From contig JAUHWG010000018.1 of assembly GCA_030424595.1 (NCBI GenBank), positions 124,001 to 188,000 of the forward strand: a stretch of DNA of 64,000 nt, in the 5' to 3' direction. The notes under the pieces were generated by a model. It did not search any database, was not told where the DNA came from, and was given only the letters and a program-made list of their open reading frames with translations. Position 1 is the first letter of the stretch, and each line of letters starts with the position of its first letter. This DNA comes from Polyangia bacterium. GTDB lineage: Bacteria; Myxococcota_A; Polyangia; Nannocystales; Nannocystaceae. The position numbers and the translations under genes were made by a program. This document shows positions 43,604 to 51,338 of the stretch, one piece after another.

Positions 43604-44329
43604 TCAGTTCACGAGGCGAAGGTGGTTCGCCTTGCGCTTCTTTGGGGGCCGGCCCTTGCCGACTTTGCCCGACCGGGGCCCGCGACGCCAGGGCCGGGCG
43701 ATCGCGAGGAAGGCGGAGGTCATCGCCGCTGCGTGGACGACGACGATCGACCAGGACGCGCCGCGCAGGGGAGGGGCGAGGAGCGCGAGGCCGGCGATGA
43801 TCAGGCTGAGCGAGCGCGCCGTGAGCGGGAGGGCGCCGAAGAGCCGGAGCTGTCGCCTGTCGAAGAGGACCCCGAAGGCGACCACCGCCGCCAGGTCGCC
43901 GGGGAGCGATCCGCCGACGGTCGTCGCGAGGGCGCTCGGAAGCGCGAGGCCGAGGAGCGCGAGGGTCAGCGTGCCGCAGAGGCCCGCGCCGAGGAGGAGC
44001 GCGAAGTAGCGGCGAAGGCCGAGCCTGTCGGCGACGGAGGTGCCGATGATCCACTGGATCAGGAAGGTGCCGATGAGCCCGTCGATCCGGCCCTCGGGGT
44101 AGAGGAAGAGGGCGCTGAGCGGCTGCCAGTACTCTTGGTCGAGGGCGAAGCCCGAGCCGAGCACGAGGTGGGCGGCGTAGGGCTGATCCGCGATCAGCAT
44201 GTTGATGAGGGCGATCGTCAGGCTGTAGACGAGCGGGCCCCGGCCGAAGCGGGGGAGGGCGAAGGAGCTAGCGGACGCCACGGCCGGAGGATAGCAGGCG
44301 CGGCGCTGCTCTGACCGCGATTCGCGCAC
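43604..44329 (-). CDS. Rhomboid-like six-helix membrane protein
   Basis: 241 aa with about six hydrophobic segments. The order and a Gly-Gly-Ser in the fourth helix (VGGSLPGDLAAVVAFG) with a His in the last helix (WSIVVVHAAAMTSAF) recall rhomboid proteases, whose catalytic Ser and His sit in those helices, but the flanking GxSG motif is not conserved. It may be a pseudoprotease. The C-terminus is a basic tail (KVGKGRPPKKRKANH). The start is 44329, or a GTG at 44281 that removes 16 polar residues. Only 16 bp separate it from the FHA activator, so it probably heads the operon. Confidence 0.75.
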   Translation of the reverse strand: MRESRSEQRRACYPPAVASASSFALPRFGRGPLVYSLTIALINMLIADQPYAAHLVLGSGFALDQEYWQPLSALFLYPEGRIDGLIGTFLIQWIIGTSVADRLGLRRYFALLLGAGLCGTLTLALLGLALPSALATTVGGSLPGDLAAVVAFGVLFDRRQLRLFGALPLTARSLSLIIAGLALLAPPLRGASWSIVVVHAAAMTSAFLAIARPWRRGPRSGKVGKGRPPKKRKANHLRLVN

Positions 44330-44388
44330 AGGCTGCGTTCAGGCCGCTTTCTTGCGACGGTGTCCGACCATGGGCGACATTTACCTAC

Positions 44389-44709
44389 ATGTCCAATCCA
44401 GCCGAGAACCGCCGTCGACATCGGGTCTTCGCCACCAAATTCACCGAGTATCACCTCCGTGAGGACGAGTGTGTGGGCGTCCGCGATCGCGAGTCTGGGT
44501 CGTGGTTCCGCAACCATGCGGCGCTCCGACTCCGGGCGATCCAGGTCCCGCCCAAGGGCGAGGATCCCCGCTGGGTCGGCCGCCGTATCCAGTTTTGGGG
44601 GCGCCTCGCCGACGTCGTCACCTCGCCGGTCGTCGAGGTCGGTCGTCCCGAGCGCTGGGCGGTCGACAACTACGTCAGCCAGGCCAGAAGCGGCGAGATC
44701 GCGGCCTAG
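44389..44709 (+). CDS. Hypothetical protein, 106 aa
   Basis: A small basic cytoplasmic protein with no recognised domain. The N-terminal third is Arg/His-rich (NRRRHRVFATKFTEYHLRED) and the middle has a Trp-x-Arg-Asn-His patch. It is divergent from the rhomboid-like gene and ends before a good hairpin terminator at 44893. Codon use is like its neighbours. Moderate support only. Confidence 0.55.
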   Translation: MSNPAENRRRHRVFATKFTEYHLREDECVGVRDRESGSWFRNHAALRLRAIQVPPKGEDPRWVGRRIQFWGRLADVVTSPVVEVGRPERWAVDNYVSQARSGEIAA

Positions 44710-44892
44710 CGGGTCCGCTTCGATCTCGGACCCGGCCATGGCTCCGCCATCGCGGTGCCGTGTCGCTCAAGGGGAGCACGCCGCCGTGATCTGGGTGAGC
44801 TCGGCACCGAGCCAGCGGCCCCGAGAAGAAGATACGTTCGAGCTCTGGCCGGGCGGGGCAGCGCCGCACCGAGCAAGCGACCCGCCAAGAGA

Positions 44893-44920
44893 AGACCCGC
44901 CGGGTCTCCCAGGCGGGTCT
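44893..44920. terminator. Bidirectional hairpin terminator candidate
   Basis: AGACCCGCC (44893-44901) and GGCGGGTCT (44912-44920) form a perfect 9-bp stem with a 10-nt loop, followed on the plus strand by CTCGTTTGG. It lies between convergent genes ending at 44709 and 44942. Confidence 0.7.
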
Positions 44921-44941
44921 CTCGTTTGGGCTTGAGAGCTC

Positions 44942-45919
44942 CTACGTGGGGGGCGGAGGACGGGTCGGATCCGGCTTGGGCTGCTTCGTCGTCGGGACGG
45001 TCGTCGGTGGCGCATCCTCGGGGCCCGAGGGCGGGTTGCCGGCGATGGTCGGGGTCGAGTCCGCGGCCGCCGCAGAGTCGGCGGTCGTCGGCGGCACGAC
45101 GGTGCCGCCGGTCTCACCCTCAGGGGTGCCCTCGACCGGGGCGGTGTCTCCGGCGGGCGGAGCTGCGGAGTCACCCGCAGGCGGAGTGCCCGCGTCGATC
45201 GGCTTTGGATCGCCGTTGCCGTCGTAACAACAGAGGATCCCGCCGTTGCGCTCGGAGGTCGCGGCGCCGCAGCCCTCCGCCTTGCCGAGCGAGATCTTGG
45301 TCTTGCCACGCCAGACCGCGTCGCGGCACTTGCCGTACTGACAGTCGGCGCCGCAGCACACGGGCTCGGAGCAGTAGCCGGACTCCATGCAGGGGAAGAC
45401 GGTGCTCGCGGTCGGCGGCGGCGGGCAGAGCTCGTCGGTCTGCCCGTGGCTGATCGCGGCGATGAACTTGCCGGGGCCGGACTCCTTGTCGCAGGCGCGC
45501 CAGCTCGTGTGTGACTTGAGGTCGGTGTTCTTGCCGTTCGATCCGCAGACGTGCCAGCCCGGGGCGCAGGCGTCCGCGGGGACCTCGCAGACCTCGCCGT
45601 CGTCGCCGCAGACCTTGCCTGTCGGCTCGTCGCGGAGGCTCTTCACGCCCGGCCAGGTGGCGAGGCAGCCGGCGATCCGGGTGTGCTTGGAGAGGTCCGC
45701 GAAGCCCTCGCGCTGGCCATCGGCGCAGCCGACGATCTCGGGCGGGCCCTTCTCGCTCTCGACGAACTTGACGCCCTGGATAGACTTCGGCGGATCTTTG
45801 AATTCCTCGTCGTAGCCGCCGACGTTCGGTCCTGGACCGCACACACAGCCGCTTTGCAGGAGCAGCGCGGCGGCGAAGGGGACGGCCCAAAGCTTGGTCC
45901 AAGTTGAAGCAGAAACCAT
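44942..45919 (-). CDS. Cys-rich lipoprotein, 325 aa
   Basis: The signal peptide (KLWAVPFAAALLLQSGC) ends in a lipobox at about residue 24. The mature domain (about 35-245) carries many Cys residues, including ESGYCSEPVCCGADCQYGKC, and a segment GWHVCGSNGKN. The C-terminal ~90 residues are a Pro/Thr/Ala/Gly-rich low-complexity tail, reversed from the usual N-terminal linker of this group. No family recognised. The ATG at 45919 follows TATTCT by 9 nt. Confidence 0.75.
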   Translation of the reverse strand: MVSASTWTKLWAVPFAAALLLQSGCVCGPGPNVGGYDEEFKDPPKSIQGVKFVESEKGPPEIVGCADGQREGFADLSKHTRIAGCLATWPGVKSLRDEPTGKVCGDDGEVCEVPADACAPGWHVCGSNGKNTDLKSHTSWRACDKESGPGKFIAAISHGQTDELCPPPPTASTVFPCMESGYCSEPVCCGADCQYGKCRDAVWRGKTKISLGKAEGCGAATSERNGGILCCYDGNGDPKPIDAGTPPAGDSAAPPAGDTAPVEGTPEGETGGTVVPPTTADSAAAADSTPTIAGNPPSGPEDAPPTTVPTTKQPKPDPTRPPPPT

Positions 45920-46251
45920 AGGGCACGGAGAATAGGAGAGAATTCGCCCGCGGCCTAGCCCCCTCGCGGATTCCCGCAAAAAGCGCGCTCACGAGCCGAG
46001 AGGGGCGAACTCGACAGCGCACAGGCTCTGCTGCCGGCCTAGCTCGCTGTTACGGGTGAAATCGGGGTGTTGAGCGGGGCCCGATCGGCGGATCTCGGAG
46101 GTTGAAGCGCGGCCGTGGGAGCAACGATCGTCGCGTCGGCGAGCGCCAGAGCCGACGAGACGCTCATCGCTCACGGCCGAGCCGAGCTGACGACGGTTGT
46201 GCTCGGAAGGCTGCGGGCGGAGCATCTCCGCGAGCGCGGCCGCCTCCTGGG
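45920..46251. other. Intergenic stretch between lipoprotein and tatC
   Basis: About 330 bp without a supported gene or clear terminator. It contains the promoter of the lipoprotein gene at its left edge. Confidence 0.5.
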
Positions 46252-47103
46252 CTACTCGTCCGACTCGTCGATCCGAGCGATCGCCGCGTCGCGGGCCCTG
46301 CGGTGCGGCGCCGAGAGGACATAGGCGATGCCGACGCTGAGGAAGAAGAGGATGATCATCGGCACCGCCATCATCATCTGCGAGACCGGCTCCGGCGGGG
46401 TCAGGAAGGCGGCGATCACAAACATGATGACCACCGCGACCTTCCAGAAGCGGAGCAGCGACATGTGGTCGATGACGCCAGCCGCGGAGAGGAAGGCGGC
46501 CAGGAGCGGGAACTCAAAGACCGAGCCGAACGCGACCAGGATCTTGGTCGTGTCGCGGATGTAGTCGTTGAGCGTCAGGTTGTAGATGACGGGGGTGCCA
46601 GAGGCGGTCGACTGGGTGTAGCCGAAGAGCCACTGGATGGTCCACGGCAGGACCAGGAGGTAGCAGAAGCTCGCGCCGAGGAGGAACATCACCACGCTCG
46701 CGGCGACGAAGGGGATCGCGAAGCGCTTCTCCTTGCGGTAGAGCCCCGGCGAGATGAACATCCACAGCTGATAGAAGATGACCGGCGTGGCGACGAAGAT
46801 CCCGCCGGCGACCGAGACCCGAACGTCGGTGATGAAGGCGTCCATCATCGCCAGGACCTGGAGCTCAGGCTCACCCTTGAGGCCTGCCTCGACCCAAGCG
46901 GTGTGCAGCGGCATGGCCAGGAAGTCGCGGATCTCCGCCGCGTAGATGAAGCAGACGACGAACCCCACGACCACCGCGAGGGCGGACTTCATCAGCGCAC
47001 CTCGGAGCTCGCCGAGGTGGTCCCAGAAGGACATCGGCTGATCGCCTTCGGGGCCCTCTGCGAGGCCGTCGAGGCCGTTCTGCTCGTCGTCGGGGGTGCT
47101 CAT
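46252..47103 (-). CDS. tatC: Sec-independent (twin-arginine) translocase subunit TatC
   Basis: A 283-aa inner membrane protein with six helices. The N-terminal signature MSFWDHLGELRGALMKS contains the conserved Glu used for signal-peptide binding. FITDVRVSVAGGIFVATPVIFYQLWMFISPGLYRKEKRF is the hallmark second loop/helix region, and the C-terminus is charged. It recognises RR-signal peptides and forms the Tat receptor with TatB. Located 48 bp after the tatB-like gene on the same strand, so the two form a tat operon. Confidence 0.97.
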   Translation of the reverse strand: MSTPDDEQNGLDGLAEGPEGDQPMSFWDHLGELRGALMKSALAVVVGFVVCFIYAAEIRDFLAMPLHTAWVEAGLKGEPELQVLAMMDAFITDVRVSVAGGIFVATPVIFYQLWMFISPGLYRKEKRFAIPFVAASVVMFLLGASFCYLLVLPWTIQWLFGYTQSTASGTPVIYNLTLNDYIRDTTKILVAFGSVFEFPLLAAFLSAAGVIDHMSLLRFWKVAVVIMFVIAAFLTPPEPVSQMMMAVPMIILFFLSVGIAYVLSAPHRRARDAAIARIDESDE

Positions 47104-47151
47104 GGGTGCTCTGGTGGGCGGCCGTCGGGGCGACGCCGAAGCTTGGGTCGT

Positions 47152-47727
47152 CTACGCGGCTCCGCGCTTGTCGGGATCGTCGCTCGTCGGCGCCCGCTTG
47201 TTCGGCGCGGCGGAGGTGCGGACCCCTGGGGGGGCGAAGCTCGGGGGGGGCTCGTCGGCGGCCTGCTCGGCGGCTTGCTTTGGGGCTTGCGCCGCGTCGA
47301 CGGGCTGCACAGATGTTGGCTCCGAGGACATGTCCGAAGCGGCAGGTGAGGCGGGCGGGAGCGCATCACCCTTGGGGGCCTCTTGTTTCAGCTCAGTCTG
47401 CTCGCGGGCCAGCCGGGAGAGGCGCTGCTCAGCCATCCGCGCCTCGAGCCTCGCCTTGGCGAGCTCGCGGCGTGCCGCGCCCTGGGCCTTGGCGATCTCC
47501 GCCCGAGTCCCCTGATAGGCGTCGCGGATCTCGTCAAAGGGTTCGCGCAGCTCCTCGGCCTCCATGACCTGGGCGCGGAAGTCTTCGGCGGTCCGCCGCA
47601 GGGAGCCGTAGACGCGGGCTACGGTCTTGAGCATGCCCGGCAGCTCCTTCGGTGAGAAGAGCAACAGGATGACGACCCCGACGAGCAGGATCTCCGTGAG
47701 GCCCATGCCGAACACGGGCGTCACCAT
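47152..47727 (-). CDS. tatB: Sec-independent translocase subunit TatB
   Basis: 191 aa. The short membrane helix GLTEILLVGVVILLLFSPKELPGML is followed by an amphipathic helix (KTVARVYGSLRR), then a long Glu/Arg/Ala helix (about 40-130) and a Pro/Ala/Ser-rich tail. The length and FSPKELP motif fit TatB better than TatA. The start at 47727 places the helix at about residue 8; ATG at 47706 is an alternative. No separate tatA is in the window. Upstream of tatC on the same strand. Confidence 0.9.
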   Translation of the reverse strand: MVTPVFGMGLTEILLVGVVILLLFSPKELPGMLKTVARVYGSLRRTAEDFRAQVMEAEELREPFDEIRDAYQGTRAEIAKAQGAARRELAKARLEARMAEQRLSRLAREQTELKQEAPKGDALPPASPAASDMSSEPTSVQPVDAAQAPKQAAEQAADEPPPSFAPPGVRTSAAPNKRAPTSDDPDKRGAA

Positions 47728-48324
47728 AGCAGTGTCCGTGGTCAGCGGCGAGCTGGCAGGAGGCCCCAGGCGGGGAGTGCGCGGCTGTCTGCGACGTTCA
47801 AGCCCCCTCATCATCAGCCCGCAGATGTGGCTGCGCCTCGCGGGCCAGGTCGACGAGGCGCGGCGCGTGGGCGCACCTATCCCTGGCCTGGCCCTGGCCT
47901 GGCCCTGGCCTGGCCCTGGCCCTGGCCCTGGCCCTGGCCTCGGCTCGCGACCCGGTCCCGGCCTCGGCTCGCGACCCGGCCCGCTGTGCTCCGCGGCGCG
48001 GGGCTCACCTCGCCGTAGGGCTCGCGGGAGTCGACGACCTGCTCGGGGCCGCTCAGCTCGAGGGGCCCAGAGCGGCGCTCCACGGTCCGGGATGGCTCGA
48101 CCCGCGAGGCGAGGGCCCGGGACCTGGTTGCGTCGCGACCGGTAGGGAGGGGAGCCTCGCTTCCGAGGTCAGTGCCTCGGGCCCGGGGGCGAGGACCCGC
48201 CCGCTCCCCGTTGCCCTCGCGGCTCGGCGAAGACCTGCAGGAGAGCCGGGCGCTTCGGCGTCTAGTCGAACCCAGGAGCGAACGACGACCGCCTGCGAAC
48301 ACACGGGGCTCTCGCCAAGGGCCG
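47728..48324. other. Repeat-rich gene-free stretch
   Basis: About 600 very GC-rich bp between tatB and the chemoreceptor gene. The left part is tandemly repeated (see 47881-47979). Open frames on both strands are Arg/Pro/Gly-rich shadows without domains. Confidence 0.55.
47881..47979. repeat. CCTGGC-type satellite plus 24-bp direct repeat
   Basis: About ten short CCTGGC/CCTGGCC units (47881-47940) run into two copies of an 18-bp block (47938-47955 and 47962-47979) with a 24-bp period. Confidence 0.85.
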
Positions 48325-50295
48325 CTAGCGGCCGTCGACGACCTGCTCGGTGATCTGATCGAGGAGCGTGCGCTGGTAGAGGGTGGCCTCGCGGACGGAC
48401 TTCAGCCCCTCGAGGATCGTCCCGGCGCCCTGCGACTGGGAGCGTTGGGCGACGGAGAGCTGGCCCACCATCTCCGAGATGACCTCGATCGCCCGGGTGA
48501 TCTGCCTGGAGCCGCGGGTCTGCTCCTGGGTGGAGCGCTCGACGTGGTGGGTGATGCTCTTCATCCGATCGGCGGAGCGCATGATCTGCTCCGCTCCGCG
48601 GGCCTGCTCGGCCGTCGCCGAGGCGACCTGCTGGACGGTGGTGGCGACCACATTGATCGCGTCGGTGACCTGCTTCGAGCCGCGGGTCTGCTCGACCGCC
48701 GCGCGGGCGATCTCGCGGACCATCCCGGTCGAGCGGCGCGCCGACTCGGAGATCCGCTTGAGCGAGTCCTCGGCCTGGTGCGAGACCCGAACCCCGTCGT
48801 CGACCGCGGTGCTCGAGCGCTGGACCGCCTCGACGGCGTTGTGGCTCTCGCGCTGGACCGCCTTGATGATGTCGGCGATCTCCTTCGTCGACGAGGCTGA
48901 CCGTTCGGCCAGGTCTTTGATCTCGTCGGCGACGACCGCGAAGCCCTTGCCGTGCTCACCGGCCTGGGCGGCGATGATCGCCGCGTTGAGGGCGAGGAGG
49001 TTGGTCTGCTCGGAGACGTCGTCGATGACGCTGAGGATCTTGCCGATCTCGTTGATCCGCGAGCCCAGGCGGCTGATGACGGCGACCGCGTCGGCGGAGA
49101 AGGTCTTGATCAGGTTGATCACCTCGATCGTCTGGTTGATCGCGTCGACCCCCCCCTCGGCGGCGCGGACGACCTCCTCGGAGAGCTCGGCGGTCTGGTT
49201 GGCGTTGTTCTCGACCTGCTGGATCGAGATGTCCATCTCGTTCATCGCCGCCGAGGTCTCCTCGGCGGTCGACGAGAGGGCCTCGATGTTCTTCGCGACC
49301 TCCTTGACCGAGAAGGTCATCTGCTCGATCGAGGTGGCGGTCTCCTGGACCGAGCCTGCGAGGCTCTGCATGCTCTCGGCGACCTCGTCGTTGGCGGCGG
49401 CCATCTCGAGGATCGAGCTCGAGCTCTCCTCGGCGTTGGCGGCGAGCTGCTCGACGTTCTCGGCGATCCCCTTGAGGCCGGAGTTCATCGCCGTCAGGGC
49501 CTGGAAGGTCTCCTCGATCGCGGTCGAGGTGCCGGCGAAGCCCTCGCTGAGCTCGTCGATCGTCGCCTCGGTCTCGTTGTCGGCGGCCCGGCTCTGCAGG
49601 CCCTGGTCGAGCATCGCCCGCAGCTCCTCGGCGTCTCTCACGGCGCCGTCGCGCTGGACCGTCGTCTCGGCGAGCTTGCCCTCGAGGGTCCGCAGCTCGG
49701 CGCGCAGCGTGCGGGTCGAGGCCTGGTCGGCGTAGGCCTCCTCGAGCTCCGCCTCGAGCTTGCGGATCCGTCGGCCGGCTGCCTCGAGATCATCGCGGAT
49801 GCGGGCGCCGTCGGGGCTGACCTTGAGGGCCTGGAGCTGGCCCTGGCTCTCCGCGAGCTGGGCCTGGGTGGACTGGAGCGTGCGCTTTGCCTCGGCGGCG
49901 ACAGCCTCCGCGCTCTCGACCCGACCGGCGAGCGCCTGCGCCTGGCCCTCGGCCTTGGCGGCCTGCGTCCGGGCGACGAGGAGCTCCTGCTCTGCGGCTC
50001 GGAGCAGCCCCTCGGCCTTGTCGGCGCGGGAGCTGAGCTGGTCGGCGCGGCCCTTCGAGTCCTCGACGAGCCGCTCTTCGCTCGCCTTGAGCGCCTTGCG
50101 TTCGTCGCCGAAGCGCAGCAGCAGAAGCTCCGCTTGGTTGGCGAGGTACCAGCCGCTCGCGCCGGCGAAGAGGCCGGCGAACGCTCCGATGAGCGGCTGC
50201 TGGGGGAGCATGGCGGTCACCGCAGCGGCCGCGAGACCAGCGGCCAGCGGCACCGCTGAGGGCAACGGGAGGCGGGGGTCGGTCGAGCTACTCAA
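48325..50295 (-). CDS. Methyl-accepting chemotaxis-like receptor without periplasmic domain
   Basis: 656 aa. Two adjacent hydrophobic segments (about 13-50) anchor the N-terminus with no room for a periplasmic sensor. A long Ala/Glu/Gln coiled coil (about 60-250) replaces HAMP. The signalling domain (about 250-650) contains the hairpin tip VSEQTNLLALNAAIIAAQAGEHG with KGFAVVADEIKDLA. The usual Glu and Arg of the tip (N-A-A-I-E-A-A-R) are Ile and Gln. There is no C-terminal CheR/CheB tether. It starts with TTG, and TACAAT lies 8 nt upstream (50304-50309). No che genes are nearby. Confidence 0.92.
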   Translation of the reverse strand: MSSSTDPRLPLPSAVPLAAGLAAAAVTAMLPQQPLIGAFAGLFAGASGWYLANQAELLLLRFGDERKALKASEERLVEDSKGRADQLSSRADKAEGLLRAAEQELLVARTQAAKAEGQAQALAGRVESAEAVAAEAKRTLQSTQAQLAESQGQLQALKVSPDGARIRDDLEAAGRRIRKLEAELEEAYADQASTRTLRAELRTLEGKLAETTVQRDGAVRDAEELRAMLDQGLQSRAADNETEATIDELSEGFAGTSTAIEETFQALTAMNSGLKGIAENVEQLAANAEESSSSILEMAAANDEVAESMQSLAGSVQETATSIEQMTFSVKEVAKNIEALSSTAEETSAAMNEMDISIQQVENNANQTAELSEEVVRAAEGGVDAINQTIEVINLIKTFSADAVAVISRLGSRINEIGKILSVIDDVSEQTNLLALNAAIIAAQAGEHGKGFAVVADEIKDLAERSASSTKEIADIIKAVQRESHNAVEAVQRSSTAVDDGVRVSHQAEDSLKRISESARRSTGMVREIARAAVEQTRGSKQVTDAINVVATTVQQVASATAEQARGAEQIMRSADRMKSITHHVERSTQEQTRGSRQITRAIEVISEMVGQLSVAQRSQSQGAGTILEGLKSVREATLYQRTLLDQITEQVVDGR

Positions 50296-50303
50296 GGCCG
50301 CCG

Positions 50304-50309
50304 ATTGTA
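50304..50309 (-). promoter_or_regulatory. -10 element of the chemoreceptor gene
   Basis: TACAAT on the minus strand, 8 nt before the TTG start codon at 50295; a five-of-six -10 match. No good -35 is seen. Confidence 0.45.
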
Positions 50310-50482
50310 CGAAAGGCCGCGAAAGAGGGCTAGTTTGCCGGTGATGACGCGCCTTCCCGCGCGATCCTCAGCTCTGCGCGTATCCATGACAAGCTCGGGG
50401 CCTCGCCAGTGCGCAGGGCTGGGGTGGCTCGGCGCGGTGTCGTCCCTGCCGAGGACGGGGCCCCGCGGGGGTCCTCGACGGC

Positions 50483-50503
50483 CTGCCCCGCATGTGGGTC
50501 TGC
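50483..50503. repeat. Dispersed 21-bp repeat (second copy)
   Basis: Identical to 33983-34003. It ends on the first base of the stop codon triplet of the minus-strand gene at 50503. Here the second hairpin arm is absent. Both copies sit at the 3' end of a minus-strand gene. Confidence 0.75.
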
Positions 50504-50718
50504 TAGGCGTCGATCAGGGTCAGGCGCGGGCGGGGAGGGCGTTCGCGTGCGAGGCGGACCATCGCCTTGGCGAGGATCGTCGTCAGCGCCGCACAAACGT
50601 CGCGCTCCAGGCGTAGCGAGAGCGGTCCGACGTCGACATGGATGATCCCGGCGTCGTCGATCGCGACCCGGGCCGTGGTGTCTCCGGCCAGCGCTCGGGG
50701 TTGGGGGGGTGCCATCAT
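50503..50718 (-). CDS. Small conserved-type protein, 71 aa (paralogue of 50715-50963)
   Basis: A cytoplasmic-looking 71-residue protein. Residues about 20-55 (IDDAGIIHVDVGPLSLRL, then a helical Ala/Leu/Thr segment) align with the centre of the upstream protein (GMVHVNVGATTLRF followed by a helix), so the pair are tandem paralogues. It lacks the Cys cluster. The ATG overlaps the upstream TGA (ATGA), so translation is coupled. Function unknown; the shared block looks like two strands followed by a helix. Confidence 0.7.
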   Translation of the reverse strand: MMAPPQPRALAGDTTARVAIDDAGIIHVDVGPLSLRLERDVCAALTTILAKAMVRLARERPPRPRLTLIDA

Positions 50719-50963
50719 GCTTGACCCCGCGAAAGCTCGCCGAGCTGCACACGCCTCGGATCGGCGGCCAGGAGGGGGTCGGCGGCGGCCTCCGCGGCTG
50801 CGGCCTGACGGATCATCGCCGCCATGGTCTGGAAGGCGGAGTGCGTGAACCGCAGGGTGGTGGCGCCGACGTTGACGTGGACCATCCCGCAGGAGCAGGC
50901 GTCGACGTTGCCGATGCCGGAGGTCGACAGGCGATTCCGGGTGCAGGGGTGTGTTGGCTTCAT
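50715..50963 (-). CDS. Small Cys-containing protein, 82 aa, Fur-type promoter
   Basis: 82 residues. The N-terminal half has Cys7, Cys23 and Cys25 (THPC, then DACSCGMVHVNVG), followed by LRFTHSAFQTMAAMIRQ and an Ala/Glu-rich tail. The C-x-C-G and nearby His residues could bind a metal. The start at 50963 has GGAG 6 nt upstream. The AT-rich upstream region carries a sigma-70-like promoter (51005-51033) overlapped by a good Fur-box match, so iron control of this two-gene operon is likely. Confidence 0.75.
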   Translation of the reverse strand: MKPTHPCTRNRLSTSGIGNVDACSCGMVHVNVGATTLRFTHSAFQTMAAMIRQAAAAEAAADPLLAADPRRVQLGELSRGQA

Positions 50964-51004
50964 GGGGTCTCCTCGGCGCCTTGAAAGGGCATCCGACCAA
51001 GACA

Positions 51005-51033
51005 CTGATAATGGTTTTGATTTTCAATATCAA
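51005..51033 (-). promoter_or_regulatory. Promoter of the small-protein pair
   Basis: On the minus strand, TTGATA (51028-51033) and TATCAG (51005-51010) are separated by 17 bp. The -35 matches five of six bases, the -10 four of six. It leaves a ~35-nt leader with a GGAG ribosome site. Confidence 0.55.
51018..51032. promoter_or_regulatory. Fur-box candidate
   Basis: TGATTTTCAATATCA matches the 7-1-7 Fur consensus TGATAATNATTATCA at 12 of 14 positions and lies between and over the -35/-10 of the minus-strand promoter. A weaker half-match starts at 51006, and a perfect TTTCAAT-N11-ATTGAAA inverted repeat covers 51022-51046. Confidence 0.6.
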
Positions 51034-51338
51034 GACAAAATTGAAATCTCGATTCTCGCCGGTAATCGCGCTGGCTCGCCGGGCGCTGCCGTCGCGCCCC
51101 GGGCTCGCAGGCGCTCCGCCCGGAGGAGACGACCTGGCTCCAACGGATCGATCCGTCGTAGCGGCCGTCGTATTTGCCGGAGAGATCCGCGAGCGAGGCG
51201 GGACCACCAGGGACGAGGTGACGCCGAAGCGGCGCCCTCGAAGCGGCTGAGTCTCTTGAGTTGGTTGGGGGTCCTCGGCGCCAGGACCCCCGCGAGGCCG
51301 CGAGGCTGCGAGGGCCTTGGCGCTGGACTCGCGCCGGC

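Larger units (their letters stand above)
50964..51338. other. Promoter region of the small-protein operon, otherwise empty
   Basis: The left part contains the AT-rich promoter/Fur-type site of the minus-strand pair. The rest, to the stop of the peptidoglycan-binding gene at 51339, shows no gene or repeat. Confidence 0.5.

Noticed and set aside
47877..48302. Minus-strand frame of ~140 codons between tatB and the chemoreceptor gene
   Set aside because: Arg/Gly/Pro-rich and runs through the satellite repeat; no support for translation.
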